DNA of 64,000 nt from Apostichopus japonicus (Eukaryota > Echinodermata > Holothuroidea > Aspidochirotida > Stichopodidae): NCBI RefSeq assembly GCF_037975245.1, contig NC_092583.1, positions 9,075,764 through 9,139,763 of the forward strand, read 5' to 3'. A program made the translations under genes and the position numbers. How positions within the stretch are numbered: position 1 is the first letter of the stretch; the number at the start of each line of letters is the position of its first letter. Below are positions 13,563 through 27,200 of this stretch, in pieces. The notes under the pieces are model-generated. The model was not told the origin of the DNA. It searched no databases and saw only the letters and a program-made list of their open reading frames with translations.

Positions 13563-13827
13563 AGTGACATCCTCTTTGACAGCCTCACATCATTGGAGTT
13601 ATTGATTGAAAAAAATGACTGTAAGAAGCTACTTGCCTACCTTGAAGTTCCAGCCAAGACATCAAAGGACATTATGAAGAGTGGTACACCCTTTTCATCT
13701 CTTGTCCACCATCTCAAAGAGGCAGGGGAGGTTTCTTCTGATGACATCAACTATTTAATGGCAGCTTGCTCTGACAATGGACTGAGTAAATTGATGGCAG
13801 TATTGACTCTCTTCCAACAAGCTCAAT
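13563..13827 (+). CDS. Exon: DED-like domain
   Basis: Acceptor TTTTTGCTATAG, donor T|GTATGT, phase 0 in and phase 1 out. It encodes about 88 residues with the helix pattern of a death effector domain: LELLIEKNDCKKLLAYL, then a central FSSLVHHLKEAGEVSSDDINYL that matches the DED form (L..L...G.+...D...L), then a last helix LMAVLTLFQQA. DEDs mediate homotypic contacts with caspase-8/FADD-type partners. The initiator Met must lie in an exon upstream. Confidence 0.65.
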
Positions 13828-16800
13828 GTATGTTTATATCAGAGAGCTTAAAGCAGCATTTTGCGTTGGGTCGCTTTTTTCCACTTTTTTAATATGTGCA
13901 TCGATTTTTTTTACATGTATCAATCATAAAACAGCAATCTAAGATACCATCCAAGTTTCACCCTGCCAAGAGCGTTAATTAGCGAGTAATTAACGATTTA
14001 TGTCGATAAATGAGAAGAGTGTCCTCGACAAATTTCACAGTTAAAATTAATCGCATACAATTCCGCCAAACCCACTAGTTTGAATTCAACCAATCAGAGA
14101 TGCAGGTTAAGTTATGAGCCGTTGCTAAAAATAGATTCAAGACTTCGCGTTGGTTGTACCAGGGAGTTGTTATGCAACTCCCTGGTACAACTGCCATATA
14201 GACTGTACACAAATCAAGCGTGGTGTTATATTACGTATCTGTCAATGACGTTCGTAGTGTTTAAATATTCATATTATGGGCGAGGTTTATTGGGTTCCCA
14301 ACGGAAAATATCTTGGAGAACAACAAAGTTGAAAGTTGCAATTTTTTCGACTTTTATGCCACCATTTGAAGTAAAATATAAATAGATTAGCTAGTTATGT
14401 ATGTCGTTATGGCAAAGTGGAATCAGTGAGGTTGAGAAAAATCATAGAAAAGGACGCAAAATGCTGCTTTAAAGGTTCAATATGTTATGAATCGCAAATT
14501 ATTCAAATGCATTACCAACACAAAGAATATATACAATTTGAGGTAATATGCTTGTATTAACTTACTTACCTAACCCACTGTTGATAGAAAAAATGGACAC
14601 TCCACCCATGACCTTGATACAGATAAGGTGATAAATGTGTTGGCAAGGAATTGAATAACCAGTGAAAGAGAATCCAATTTGGATGTTCAGAAGAGTAATT
14701 ATTCCACACTAAATGTTTCATGCAATGTCAAGGTCTTGCATTACAGTCAAATATGTGCATAAGCCTGTAACTTATGGGATATACTCAAACGTTTGATTTG
14801 GGATATGTTCAGACAAGATTGGTAAAAGTTTGGAATTTCCTTTCCTTTTGAAATTGATAATTTGGAGGATCATTGAAGGGACTTGACTGTGTTCAATTGC
14901 TCAGAAGCATGGCCAAAATCAACACCAAGGAAAGTGAAAGATTGACAGTGTTACCTCAAATAACATGCTAAAGTTGGACCAAAATGTGAGCTCACTAAAT
15001 TTGGTGCAAGTTTGTCACAACATTTTCCTGGAAGTTAACCGCATACATTATTAAGATACATTGAACTGTGTTATTAACATAACTATATCTCTTATGTAGA
15101 AGATAATCTTTAACCATATTTGCATATCATGTGTTTGTTTCAGATTCAAAGTTTACGAAAACAGTACTAAAGGATCAACTAAAGGCATTAGAAGACAAAA
15201 GGCAAGAGATCTATCACAAACTTACTGAATCAGAAGATGAAAAACAACAGCTCACTGACAAACTAAAGACAACAGAGGAGGAAAGACAACAACTCACTGA
15301 TGAACTAGCAATATCAAAAGGTGAAAAGCATCAAATTACTGGAAGACTTCACGCTGCAGAGGAAGAGAGACAACAACTCAGTGATAAACTAACAATATCA
15401 GAAGATAATAGACAGCAAGTAATAGGAAGACTAAAGACAACAGAGGAGGAAAGACAGCAATTCAACAATGTATTGAAGGCAACAGAGGAAGAAAGAAAAC
15501 AGCTGAATGAAACACTAAAGACAACACAGGAGGAAAGACAACAGTTGACCGGAAGACTTAAGACAAAAGATGAGGAAAGACAACATTTCTTATATAGATT
15601 GAATACAACTGAGAACAAACTGAAAACATTGGAAGATGAAAAAGAAGAATTACTTCAGCAGCAGAAAGAGGTTAGACTTCACATAGCATGTGATTATAGA
15701 TATCTGATGACCAAGTTACCTAACTTGGGTCATGAGAAATGTATTTACTATGAACAAGATGATCATTCTGTTTGATCTAGTGGTGTAGCAGTGAATTGTT
15801 AGTTTACCATTCCAAACACAACATGTATTTTCTGAAATTAGGGAATGTTTATGATGTCCAACATTAGAGGTCCAATGATGCAAACTTTTAACAGCTCTTT
15901 TTCTCAAAAATGTTATACAAGCATGATATTTAGTTCATATGATGTACATTAAATGTACACATATTAATATAGGTCGAAGATCATTTGAGATTAAACGAGG
16001 TCAATCAAAACATGGAAAGGTATGAAAATCAAGAAGAGGATTTTTGAAAAAGATCTTTCTTGGCATGAAACTTTTGCAAGTACAAGATCCCTATTTTATT
16101 TGAATCTTTAAGTGCTACACCTAGCCTACACGTCTCTCTTTTTCACACAGGTAAAAATATTTATTCCCTTTATATCTAGAAGTCTCTTTTAGAGAGTTTG
16201 CAATGCATGGTAGTGTGCTTTGTTTATGTGTAAGTTCTCTATTAAACTGAAGTTACACTGCATTTTTCTAACTAATTAGTAACAAGTGATAGTTTAAGTT
16301 GACTAGCAAAACTAAACAGGGGAATGCTGCATGTTCTATGGCACAATATGTAGTAGATTAGAGCATATCATGTGACTTTTTGACCAACAAAACAGAAAAT
16401 TAATCAAACGAATTGATGTAATTGAAGGTCTGTCTTTCAATGTGATAGGCCTACATTCATTTTTCTAAGACAGTTGTTCGGCCACCATTTCTGGAAGTTC
16501 CTTTTGGAAGTTAGGTTACAGTTCTCTGCATTAATTTACATTAATTTCATTTATTTACATTAATTTACCGCGCGCGTCATCTGGGAAGGTGTGAAATGTG
16601 CTTTAAAAGTATGATTAAGTTTAGAAAGTGAATTATTACTTTATAACAGTGTGTATGTGTACCCAGTATACCATCAGTAGACAAGAAGTTTGTGTTTATG
16701 AAGGTTAGGATCATATTGTGACTAAATTATTAATGCTTTGAATTTATTATAAAATATTCCACAGTTGAAGGTATTACAAGGTGAAAACATAATCTCGAGC

Positions 16801-18237
16801 TTTACAGAAAATTGTTCAATGAGTTAAGAAATGTACATTCACCTATGCTAAAATCAGTTGGTTGTGTCAGCTGAAGGCATAACTGGTGTAACTTGACAGT
16901 TGAAAGATATGAAAACAGGTTATGCAGTCAAGTTGGCTTGTTCGTGTGTGTGGGTGCAAGGGTGTGCTGTGTCCATGTGACGCCCTAGCTAGTAACACAA
17001 TCAAGATCTCAAGATCGGTAACCTCTGCAGTTGTCATATTTGGCATGTGGCTTCCCCACAATTCGTCAAAATAACCCTATTGGTTTTAATGGGGGTCAAA
17101 AAGTCATTTCGGGTCAGCATAGCTGGCAAAATGTGAAAATCTCAAAAAATCTCCACAACTTGAACATCAAAGGAGATCATATGCATTGTATGATAGCCTT
17201 ATGTAGTTGCACATTTTTTCTTCACAATTTGGTGTACGTCAAGAGTTTATTTTAGGTCACCAGGAGTAAAAAAAAATATCTTCAAAATAGGAAACTTTGT
17301 TGGCTCTCCTTTGTGGCTTCCTTAAAATGAATACAAGAACCGTATTGCTTGTGGTGGAGGTCAAAGGTCATTTGGGGTCATCAAAGGTTATATTCTTTAA
17401 TGCCTTATAAACAAACCTTGTAAACATATTATGTCTAAATGTGTTACATGACATAGCTGATATCTGGCATGTGTCTTTCTTATAGTGAGTACAAGAACCC
17501 TTTCATTTTGGTTGGATTATCAAGGCAGGTAACCGCTGGGAGGCGTTTCCCTCTGGTCTCATCAAATAAGATATCTTTCCTATGTTTTTACAATGCAGGT
17601 TTCATTTGCATCTGTTACGGGGGAAGAAACCCTACTTGAAGAGTGTGAAACTCCAGACGTATCACAGGAATCAACTTTGGCAGGTAGGATCACAATGAAA
17701 AATAATTACTGTTGCTCGATGTAAATATCAAGCAGGCAGTACAATGTTTCCTTATATGTCTTTTTGTTCTTAAAGAGTCCAACCTGCAGATCTTCAAAGC
17801 TGTCAGGTGAGATGTAGGAAGAGGGACAAAGGGGGTGGGCATTGAGTTGATTTAATAAGTATAGATGCATTGTTATACTGTCGATCATGTTGAGATATAC
17901 TATTGCAATTCTAGTGAGCATTTTAGTGAGTAACTATATCAAGGGGTATAACACATCAGGGTATCTGTTGCATTTCTGTAACAAATTTGTACCAATGAAA
18001 CTAAGGTCATTTGGGAGTTGATCATAGACATATTAGGGAGACTAGACCACTTTAATATGTCAAATAGGAGATGTGTAAAAAATAAACTTAACAACCATGG
18101 AGGGTCATGTTATGTGCTCAATGGTAAGACTTATAACTTCTATCATATTGATTGTATAAATGTATCCCTTTTACAACTAATGTGATCAAAATACATTGCA
18201 GGTGTTGATATGCCTTATGTTATTTGCTTGTATATAT

Positions 18238-18268
<31 letters not shown>

Positions 18269-21200
18269 CATACAAGCAAATAACATAAGGCATATCAACA
18301 CCTGCAATGTATTTCTTGTGAAATATTGTAGAAATTAAAAGCCCCACCTAATTCCTCTTTATTATGTTTCTACTTTTCTTTCATCAAGTGAGGTAGATCA
18401 CACCCTCCTTATAACGGTAAAGTATATTTAAGATTTGAAATCAATATTCATCTAAAAAGGTGACAGTTAAGTAGCTATGGTATCACATATGCTTGTAGTG
18501 TAGATGAGCAGTTACATCAAGAGTACTTCAAAAAGGAACTAAATTTATTCATATTCCACATAAATTATATCTTCTTCCACTATTGAACTGATTTTTGGCT
18601 TTGATGATAATCGTAACCTTTGCATTTATGATTGTGTATGGGTGCGAGTGGGTGTGTGTGTGTGTTTGTGACGCCCATCCTGTAAACACGATATCTCAAG
18701 AAGGGAAGATCAGACCAATTTCATATTTGGTGTGTAGAAGCAACACATAAGTACAACAAGTCAATTGTTTTCAATAGAGGTCAAAGGTCATTTAGAGTCA
18801 CCAGGGGTAAAATTGTGAAAACCTTGTAAACACGATATCTCAAGAAGGGAAGATCAAACCAACTTCATATATAATGTGTATTAGTACCACAATAAATACA
18901 AGAAGCTTATTGTTTTCGGTGGAAGTCAAAGGTCGTATGGGTTCACAAGGGGTGAAATTGTGAAAACCTTGTAAAGAAGATATCTCAAGAAGGAAAGCTT
19001 GGGAGGACCTCATATTTAGTGTGTAAAAGTACCACAGTAGGTACAAAAAGCCTAAAGTTTTTCGTTGAAGTCAAAGTTCATTTCGGGTAACTCGGGGTCA
19101 AATTGTGATATCCTTGTAAACACGATATCTCAAGGTGGGAAGCATGGGCAGACTTCATACTAAGTGTGTAGAAGTACCATATTGAGTACAACAAGTCTAT
19201 TGTTTTTGGTGGAGATCAAAGGTCATATGGAGGTCACCGAAGATCAAATTTTGAAAACCTTGTAATCACGATATCTCAATACTGGAAGCTTGGACAGACC
19301 TCTAATTTAGTGTAGAAGTACCACATTGAGTTAAAGAAGCCTATTGTGTTTGGTGGAGGTCAAAGGTCATTTGGGGTCATCATAGGTCAAATTGTGAAAG
19401 CCTTGTAAACATGTACATCCTCACTATACATTACGTAACATTCATGAAGAAAACTGCTCATATTACATCATAGGAACCACAATGCATTTTTGCATTCTGG
19501 GAAATATACCGGGCTTTAATTAGGCCTACGGTGTAAACCACCTCTCTCTCACGTCCGAAACCGGCGTTAATTCTGATTGACAGCTTGGTTGTCCGGTTAA
19601 TCTGAGATGGTTTTAGTTTTCATTTTTTCGTTTATATTGCAGGCGCATGCTAGCTAGAGTAATGTTTATAAACATTAAACAATATAGCCTAACTTTGCTC
19701 TACGTTGCTCTCGGGTTGCAGTTACAAAGACCCTTCCATTGAATATCAACAGCTAACTTCCACCTTCACCGTGCACTGCAATTACACCTATGCTATTTGT
19801 ATACAAATAGAGTTGTTCTAATTGACCTATGTTTTCGAGTGCGGTGAGACAACAATAGCCTCGAAGGGGTTTGAAGGGGAAATTCCATCGCTATATTTGA
19901 ATGGGGTATCGTGAATAGGAACAAGTGCAGTGTAAACCATTATGAAGCTATGGACGCCCAACTTTGTTTGATTGTCACTATTGATCGAAATACACTGCGT
20001 CATAGAAGAATGAACAGGAGGACTTGTTTTTATAATGCTCAGCTTAGATGTTCTGATGTTTCCCTCTGGAATTCTATAAGTGAAAACATTATGAAGATAA
20101 AATCAATTTCAACTTATATAAGACACTTCAACATTATCTATTCTATTGTAATAATATTAATTATAATAATTTTGATCCGTGCTCCCCTTCTCATTGTACC
20201 ACCCAAAGTTGTTCTTTTTCCCACACTGTTTTTTTTTTCATTAAGAGTTGTATAACTACTGCATGGTGTGTTGGTGACTCCAAACGTGCCAAACTTAATA
20301 CTTATCTTAAGGTTTGCGTGTGCTACTCACACACGATTGAGTCCCTTTGTCAATCTATGCCAGCGATATTCAACCGTCATAGAATAACAACAATAAGAAA
20401 CACCACAATAGCAGCAGGCCTTCAATTCAGCAGAAAGGAACCGTTCAACCGTATGACTACTTAACCAAATTTTTAAATTTAATATTATGTATTCCATTCG
20501 TATCCAAGCAATGTCAAACACGTATACCATTGCGATCAAAGAGCGGAATTCCTGCGCGATTATTCAACCTTGAAAATTAATTGTATTGCTGCTGGTCTTT
20601 TGTGTAACACTCGAATGACTCAATATTTTTTTTTCGGGGGGGGGGGGGGGGGTTGGAAGGGACTTTTCGGGTACTAATGGCGGTCTTCTTCCCAAACAAA
20701 TCTCCTGCATTCCTCTTATTTGTTTACCCAGAAGCATTGACTATATCTTTGTCATCGTGAGAAAAATCATTGCAATCGTGGGAGGATGTCAGCCTGTGAT
20801 TGGAATGTATGTAAACTTTCATTTGGTCGTTGTGTGTTTTATTTCTCTCTTTCTATATTAAGTCGGTAGCAACTGGTACATGATGAGAGGATTATGGGTC
20901 AAAGTGTATTTTGCACATATGATCAAGCCGTGAGTTACATTTGCAAAGCTTTTCAAACATTTCTTTTTTGGCATCTATAAAGTATTCAGAGGAGTGATGT
21001 GTGGTTGATTAGCTCTCCTTATGGATAGTTAAAGGTTAATTTAAAACACTGTGGTGAGGTCAACTGTTTAGGGTTGTAAATCACTCTGGTTGAGACGTGA
21101 AGAGGGATGTGAATCTTTTTTAAAAAGTAGCTAACTGCACAAATGCTCCACTCCTTCCCCTGTATATGGAACTAAGCCAAAACTTTCTCCATTAACTTAT

Positions 21201-24200
21201 GGACAACCTGCAGCACAGTTCTAATGATAATGGTTTAGTTTTAAGATTAAAGGTTAATTGGTAAATAGTGATATTTCATCAAAGTTATAAAGATATAATA
21301 TTGTACAGAAAGGCAGTTTACAGTGAACGCCAGATTTGCAAGAGTTTGCTTTCGCTCGATTCAAATCCATTGTTATTGATCTACAGTTAAACAACAAAGA
21401 AACAACAATAAAAATTGATGTGTGCTCAATACACACTAGTCTCATCTCCGATGCGCTTTGCTTTTGGAACTAATAAATACATGGACTATTTATTTTCCAC
21501 CTTTTTATTCCACCTCTAAGACAGGTGGGCATCTTGGAATATCTGTTATAAATGCTCTTTGATAGTAACCTTTCATTAGCTCGTAAAGATGCTTTACAAG
21601 AAGGACGATGCATTGATACTTTAGCCTTTAATTACCCTATGTTTACTCTTTTCACTTAAAAGTGAGCTAACAGTGAACCTGCTCTCCTTTAAGCAGGTCA
21701 TATGTGACTTCCAAACCATCCATAGCCCTAGTTCAATAAAGACCAACAACTTTACAGTCACTGGTAATGAATTTAATCCTACCCATTATCAACAAACCTT
21801 TTCTGCCTACCAGGGATGTTCAAATCTGTAATGATGGTCCCATCATATGCATCCTTTTGTTTTCTCGGTGTTGGCAGTGTTAAACACAACCAACCCAGCG
21901 CCCTTCCTAGCCCCCCTCCCCACCCCACCCGTGGATCCTTGTATTGTCTAACTTTTATACCTCCTTCTTTCCTGTGGGTATGGTAATTCAAAACAAGTGT
22001 AGAAGCACCAGGGACCACCACCAGATCAATACAATTGTCTGCTAGCATGTTGTGTTTGCAGTACTATTCATGATTGTATATGTAAAAACAGGAGTTTTGT
22101 TTGCATAGTGTATCCTATAAATGCAAAACAAGTTCTCCCAAGTAAAGTCTGTGTTCAATAACATGGTAAAACAGCCAAACGAATTAATTACATATTCCTC
22201 AAAATACATTTTGAGGATTATATGTATTTTCCTTTGTACGGTGGTCAGGGTTTCTATTAATCATTTGAACATGCACACTATATGTCTTGAAATCGCCATG
22301 CTGTTGGCTGTACTAGCTTGGAATGATGATAGTTGACTTACCCTGTAAACCAAACCTATATGTGACTCTGTATATCGTTCGTTTCGGTAATCATGTTGTA
22401 CAAATATACCTTTCCTTCTCCGTGCTGTCTGATATCAATTAAAGTTATTTATTTTCTGGAAGGGCGAATAGCAATAAATGAAATCTTTATAATTTATAAG
22501 GAACATAAGATATTGTTTTAATTTAAAAAAAAAAACAAGTAACATAAGTCCAATCACCTGATGTAGCTTGAATATTCGAATAATATTAAAGTTAGCTCAA
22601 GGCAACATGTAAATTACACCTTATGTGATTTAGTGTCAAAGTGGATACTACATTTCAGTTTTAAATAACTTTATTGGTAGACTCGAGTAATACGCATGCT
22701 TTTGTCTTTTGCCGGCGTGAATTCAAAACTGAATCGGAAAATTTGTTAATGACTTCTCAGCTTTAGTAGCCCCTCTTCTCACGGACAGCTATATATATAT
22801 TGTAGTAAACAAAATTGTATCCTTCAGATTCAGTTACTGTAGTGGCTTTAGAAGTACCATCCGAGGATAATTATTCAAGATTGAGGAAATTTCAAGTTTG
22901 GATAGCTTGTGTTAGGAATGCCTGCCACGTGTGGGGCTTGTCAAACTTGTCATTTTCAGATCATAGCAGAAGGTGGTATTAGTTAACATGTTCCCAATGC
23001 CTGTTAGGTTTAATGTCTCTTCATAATTTGTAGCCATCGTTAATATTGCTTTAGTGAAACATCACCATGTGTAATGAAGAAGTTAACATAAGTAATCTGT
23101 CCCCTTATACATTATATTATTCAACTTCTATGGTTTGAATACTTTTATCAGACGAAAGATTATTTCAGTTTATTCACGATAGTTTATGAGAATCCTACAT
23201 TTGTCTGCACATCTAAGAAGCTTTTATAAATTTTTCATTACTTTTAACGAAAACGTGATATCATCTAGTGAGGAGATTTTCAACAAACAAGCAGTGATGT
23301 TATTAAGTGGAAATGATTTACGGAATTTACAAGATCTGAACAAATTCACAGTAGACGATATGCATGTGTGAATGAATGTTGGAATGGTCAAAAGAATTAA
23401 GTAAGTGGGTTGTTTTAGTTGGTTTGGACTTGAAGTCTCTGAATAATAATCCTATTAGTAATAAATAGTTTGATTCCCATCTTGTACCGCAAATTTTGTT
23501 CTGTCCACAATGATGTTTTTGTCTCTTTAGTGCTTGTATTTCTTTGTGATGCATATACCAATTATGCTTGATATTAACAGTTAGTTTACTTTCTTGAATA
23601 ATGTTAAGAAATAATATGATGCTCCTTGCCAATGTTTCAATCTCTTCATGTCAATATATTGAATCAAACTTACTTTAAGGAACTGAAGATGGGATCCTTC
23701 ATATTGTGGAGGATTTGTAGTAAAGGCTTAAACATTGTTCAGTTCTATCCGTTGTTGTCCAATTATGTGAACACTCATAGTTGTGGCATTAAGGTCAAGT
23801 AGGAATATTTTGGAATGAAAATGCAAACGTTATTCAAAATTCATTCAATATACTTGTGACATTTTCATATACAATATAGTATATATCAACTGTATATATC
23901 CTGCAAGCCTTACTTAGCATTCGACTGCCATAATTGTCATTATCAGCCCCCAATTCATTGACATTAATTGTTTGTTAAATTCACCCTTAAACGTGACACC
24001 CTCAGCAACTTTTAACATGCGGTTACCGACAGTAGCTACAGTATGTACATCAGTCGCAAATTAGGTGTTCTTTCTATCGGTGAAAATTAAGTTTATACGG
24101 TAAAGAAGATTCTCAACTATTGAGAGGAGCCATGTCTGCATGGGTGCAAAGGAAATGGGTTCGATATTACACCTGAACTGAATGTAGAATTTAAACATCT

Positions 24201-27200
24201 CTGTCGTGTAAGTTTCATTATTTTACATTCAAATGATGATGGGTGGTGGAGGAGGAAATTTAGCAGAAGAGTACATCTGAAGGGGGGGATACTGCCACTT
24301 TGATCGATGAAATTGATTCTCTACCGATCGCAATGATTCAATGAAACCTGAGAGATATCGCGCTTACGTAGCGGGGAAAGATATTGTGGAATGGCTAGTT
24401 TTGGTGTCCGCTTAAGTAAAGACCCTGCAATTCTTCGTCATTGAAATTTCCGGAACTCTCTCAATAAGAGAAGGCGCTATTTCCTTCTCACGGGGGAAAT
24501 GAAATATGTCCAGGTTTGATGAGTTTGCAGTGTTAGCCATAGATAAACTATTCGCTGTACAAGAGAAACGATAAGCAAGTGTGACCTAGTTTAGAGAATA
24601 GATAATCACTAACTGGGTGATTGCTTTGTTTTTCGCAAATAATATGTTGTTTATCGCTTACTTTGGTTTAATGTCATTTTGAAGTCTATATATACATATA
24701 GCAGAAACATTGTCCTACCTACCTGCATCAATATGGCACTTCGAAAATCTGTTGCACCATCATTGTTTATTGGTTTCGAAAATAATCGTAACCTTTGCAT
24801 TCATGATGGCGTGTGTGGGTGCGTGCGTTTGTGTGTGTGCGTTCGTGATGCCTAGCTTGTTAACACGATATCTCTAGAAGGGAAGGTTGGACCAATTTGA
24901 TATTTGGTGTGTAGATGTACCACATTTCGTACAAGAAGCCTTTTGTTTTTGGTGGAGGTCAAAAGTCATTTGGAGCCACCAGGGGTCATATGTGGTGTGT
25001 AAAAGAATCAAGACTGTTGATTTTCTTTCAGATAAACAGAAGTGTGCCATTCTGCCGAACTTTTCCTGCCATATATCAGAGTTATCTGAGAGATTCTCAG
25101 TTTATTTTTCCAAGAAGATCTTGGAACTTTGTACTATGTTAAATCGTCAAGGCCTTCATCCAACTGCAAATTGTTTGACTGAGCCATCACCTGCATCTTC
25201 GTTTGACAGTTTCTCTGAAGCTACTGAAGATGAAATACTTAAAATTATCAAAAACTCTCCATCAAAGTCGTGTATGCTTGATCCGCTGCCAACATGGTTA
25301 GCTAAAGGTTGTTCAACAGAACTCATTCTTCTCATCACGAACATTGTCAATAATTCCATGTCAACAGGAACAGTACCTGATTCCTTTAAGGTTGCTCATG
25401 TGACTCCTGTACTTAAAAAGACCAGCTTAGATAGAAACTGCTTAAAATATTATCGCCCTATTTCGAACTTGAGTTTCGTGTCAAAGGTTTTGGAAAAGAC
25501 AGTTTTATCTCGCTTAATGGATTATCTTACACAGGAGAATCTTCTTGAACCATACCAGTCAGCTTATAAGTCTGGACACAGTACGGAAACTGCCCTCAAT
25601 GCAGTTCATTATTTTATTACATCCAAGCTTGATGAAGACTGCTTTATCCTTTTAGTTCTTTTATCATCAGCTTTTCATACAGTTAATCATTCCATTTTGT
25701 TAGAAAGACTGCAGTCAAAGTATAGATTATGTGGTACTGTTCTATCCTGGTTCATTTCTTACATTACTGAGCGTTATCAACAGGTGAAAATTGATGATGT
25801 TCTTTTGTCTCCTCGTCCATTAGTTACTGGTGTTCCACAGGGCTCTGTACTTGGACCTGTTCTTTTTTCTTTATATCTTGCGGAGTTAAGTGATATTATT
25901 CGGCACCATGGTGTTCATTTCCATCATTATGCGGATGAGACTCAATTACTTCTTGCTTTCGATAAGGATGATGTGCCAAATGCTTTTCATAAAATGGAAA
26001 CCTGTATAAGTGCTGTAAACACTTGGCTTACAACTAATAAGTTGAAACTTAACTGTGATAAAACAGAGTTTATTGTTTTTCGATCACGTTTCTCTGAAGT
26101 TACACCTAATTTTCCACCACTTACTGTTGGTAAAGACTCTATTAATATCTCCTCGACTGTTAGAAACCTTGGTGCATATTTTGACCAGACCATGTCACTT
26201 GAAAATCACGTTACTAATCTCTGTCGTTCTGCAAATTGGCAACTGAGGAAAATCAGTTTGATGAGGAATTACCTCGATAATAAGACTTGCGAGATACTGG
26301 TCCATGCGTTTGTGACATCAAAGCTTGATTTTCTAAATTCACTTTTATTCGGCCTTCCTGATTCGACCATCCAGAATCTCCAAAAGATCTCAAACACCGC
26401 TGCCCGTATTGTGAAAAGGAAAGGAAGAAAATCCCGAACCACCCCACTTCTGAAGGAACTTCATTGGCTACCTATCAGCTACAGAATCCAGTAGAAACTA
26501 CTTCTTCTCATCTTCTGTGCTCATCATCTGGAACGGCCTGTGTACCTGTCACAACTTCTCTTGCCATATACTCCAACTCGCACACTTCGTTCCTCCAACA
26601 AACTGTATTTAACTGTTCCAAAACCACGATTGAAGAACTATGGTTACAGAAGCTTCCAATACTCTGGGTCTTATCTCTGGAACAAGTTACCAGATCACAT
26701 TCGAACATGCTATAAACTTTCTACTTTCAAAAGTCTACTTAAGACCCATTTTTTCACATGTTCTTTTGTAAATTAATTTTACTTTCTTTGTAAAGCGCTT
26801 TGAGCAGTGACTTTTGTTTACTGATTTGGCGCTATAATAGTCTTATTTATTATTATTATTTAGTACAAGAAGCCTATTGTTTTTGGTGGAGGTGAAAGGT
26901 CATTTGGGGTCACCAGGAGTAAAATTGTGAAAACCTTGTAAACACGATTTCTCAAGAAGGTAAGCTTGGGCAGACCTCATATTTGGTGTGTAGACTTACC
27001 ACATTAAGTACAAGAAGCCTATTGCTTTTGGTGCAGGTCAAGGGTCATTTGGGGTCACCAGGGGTCAAATTGTGAAAACCTTGTAAACATGATATCTCAA
27101 GAAGGGAAGCTTGGCAGACCTCATATTTAAGGAGCCTACTATTGCTTTTGGTGGAGGTCAAAGGTCATTTGAAGTAAACAAATGCCAAAAATTTACTTCA

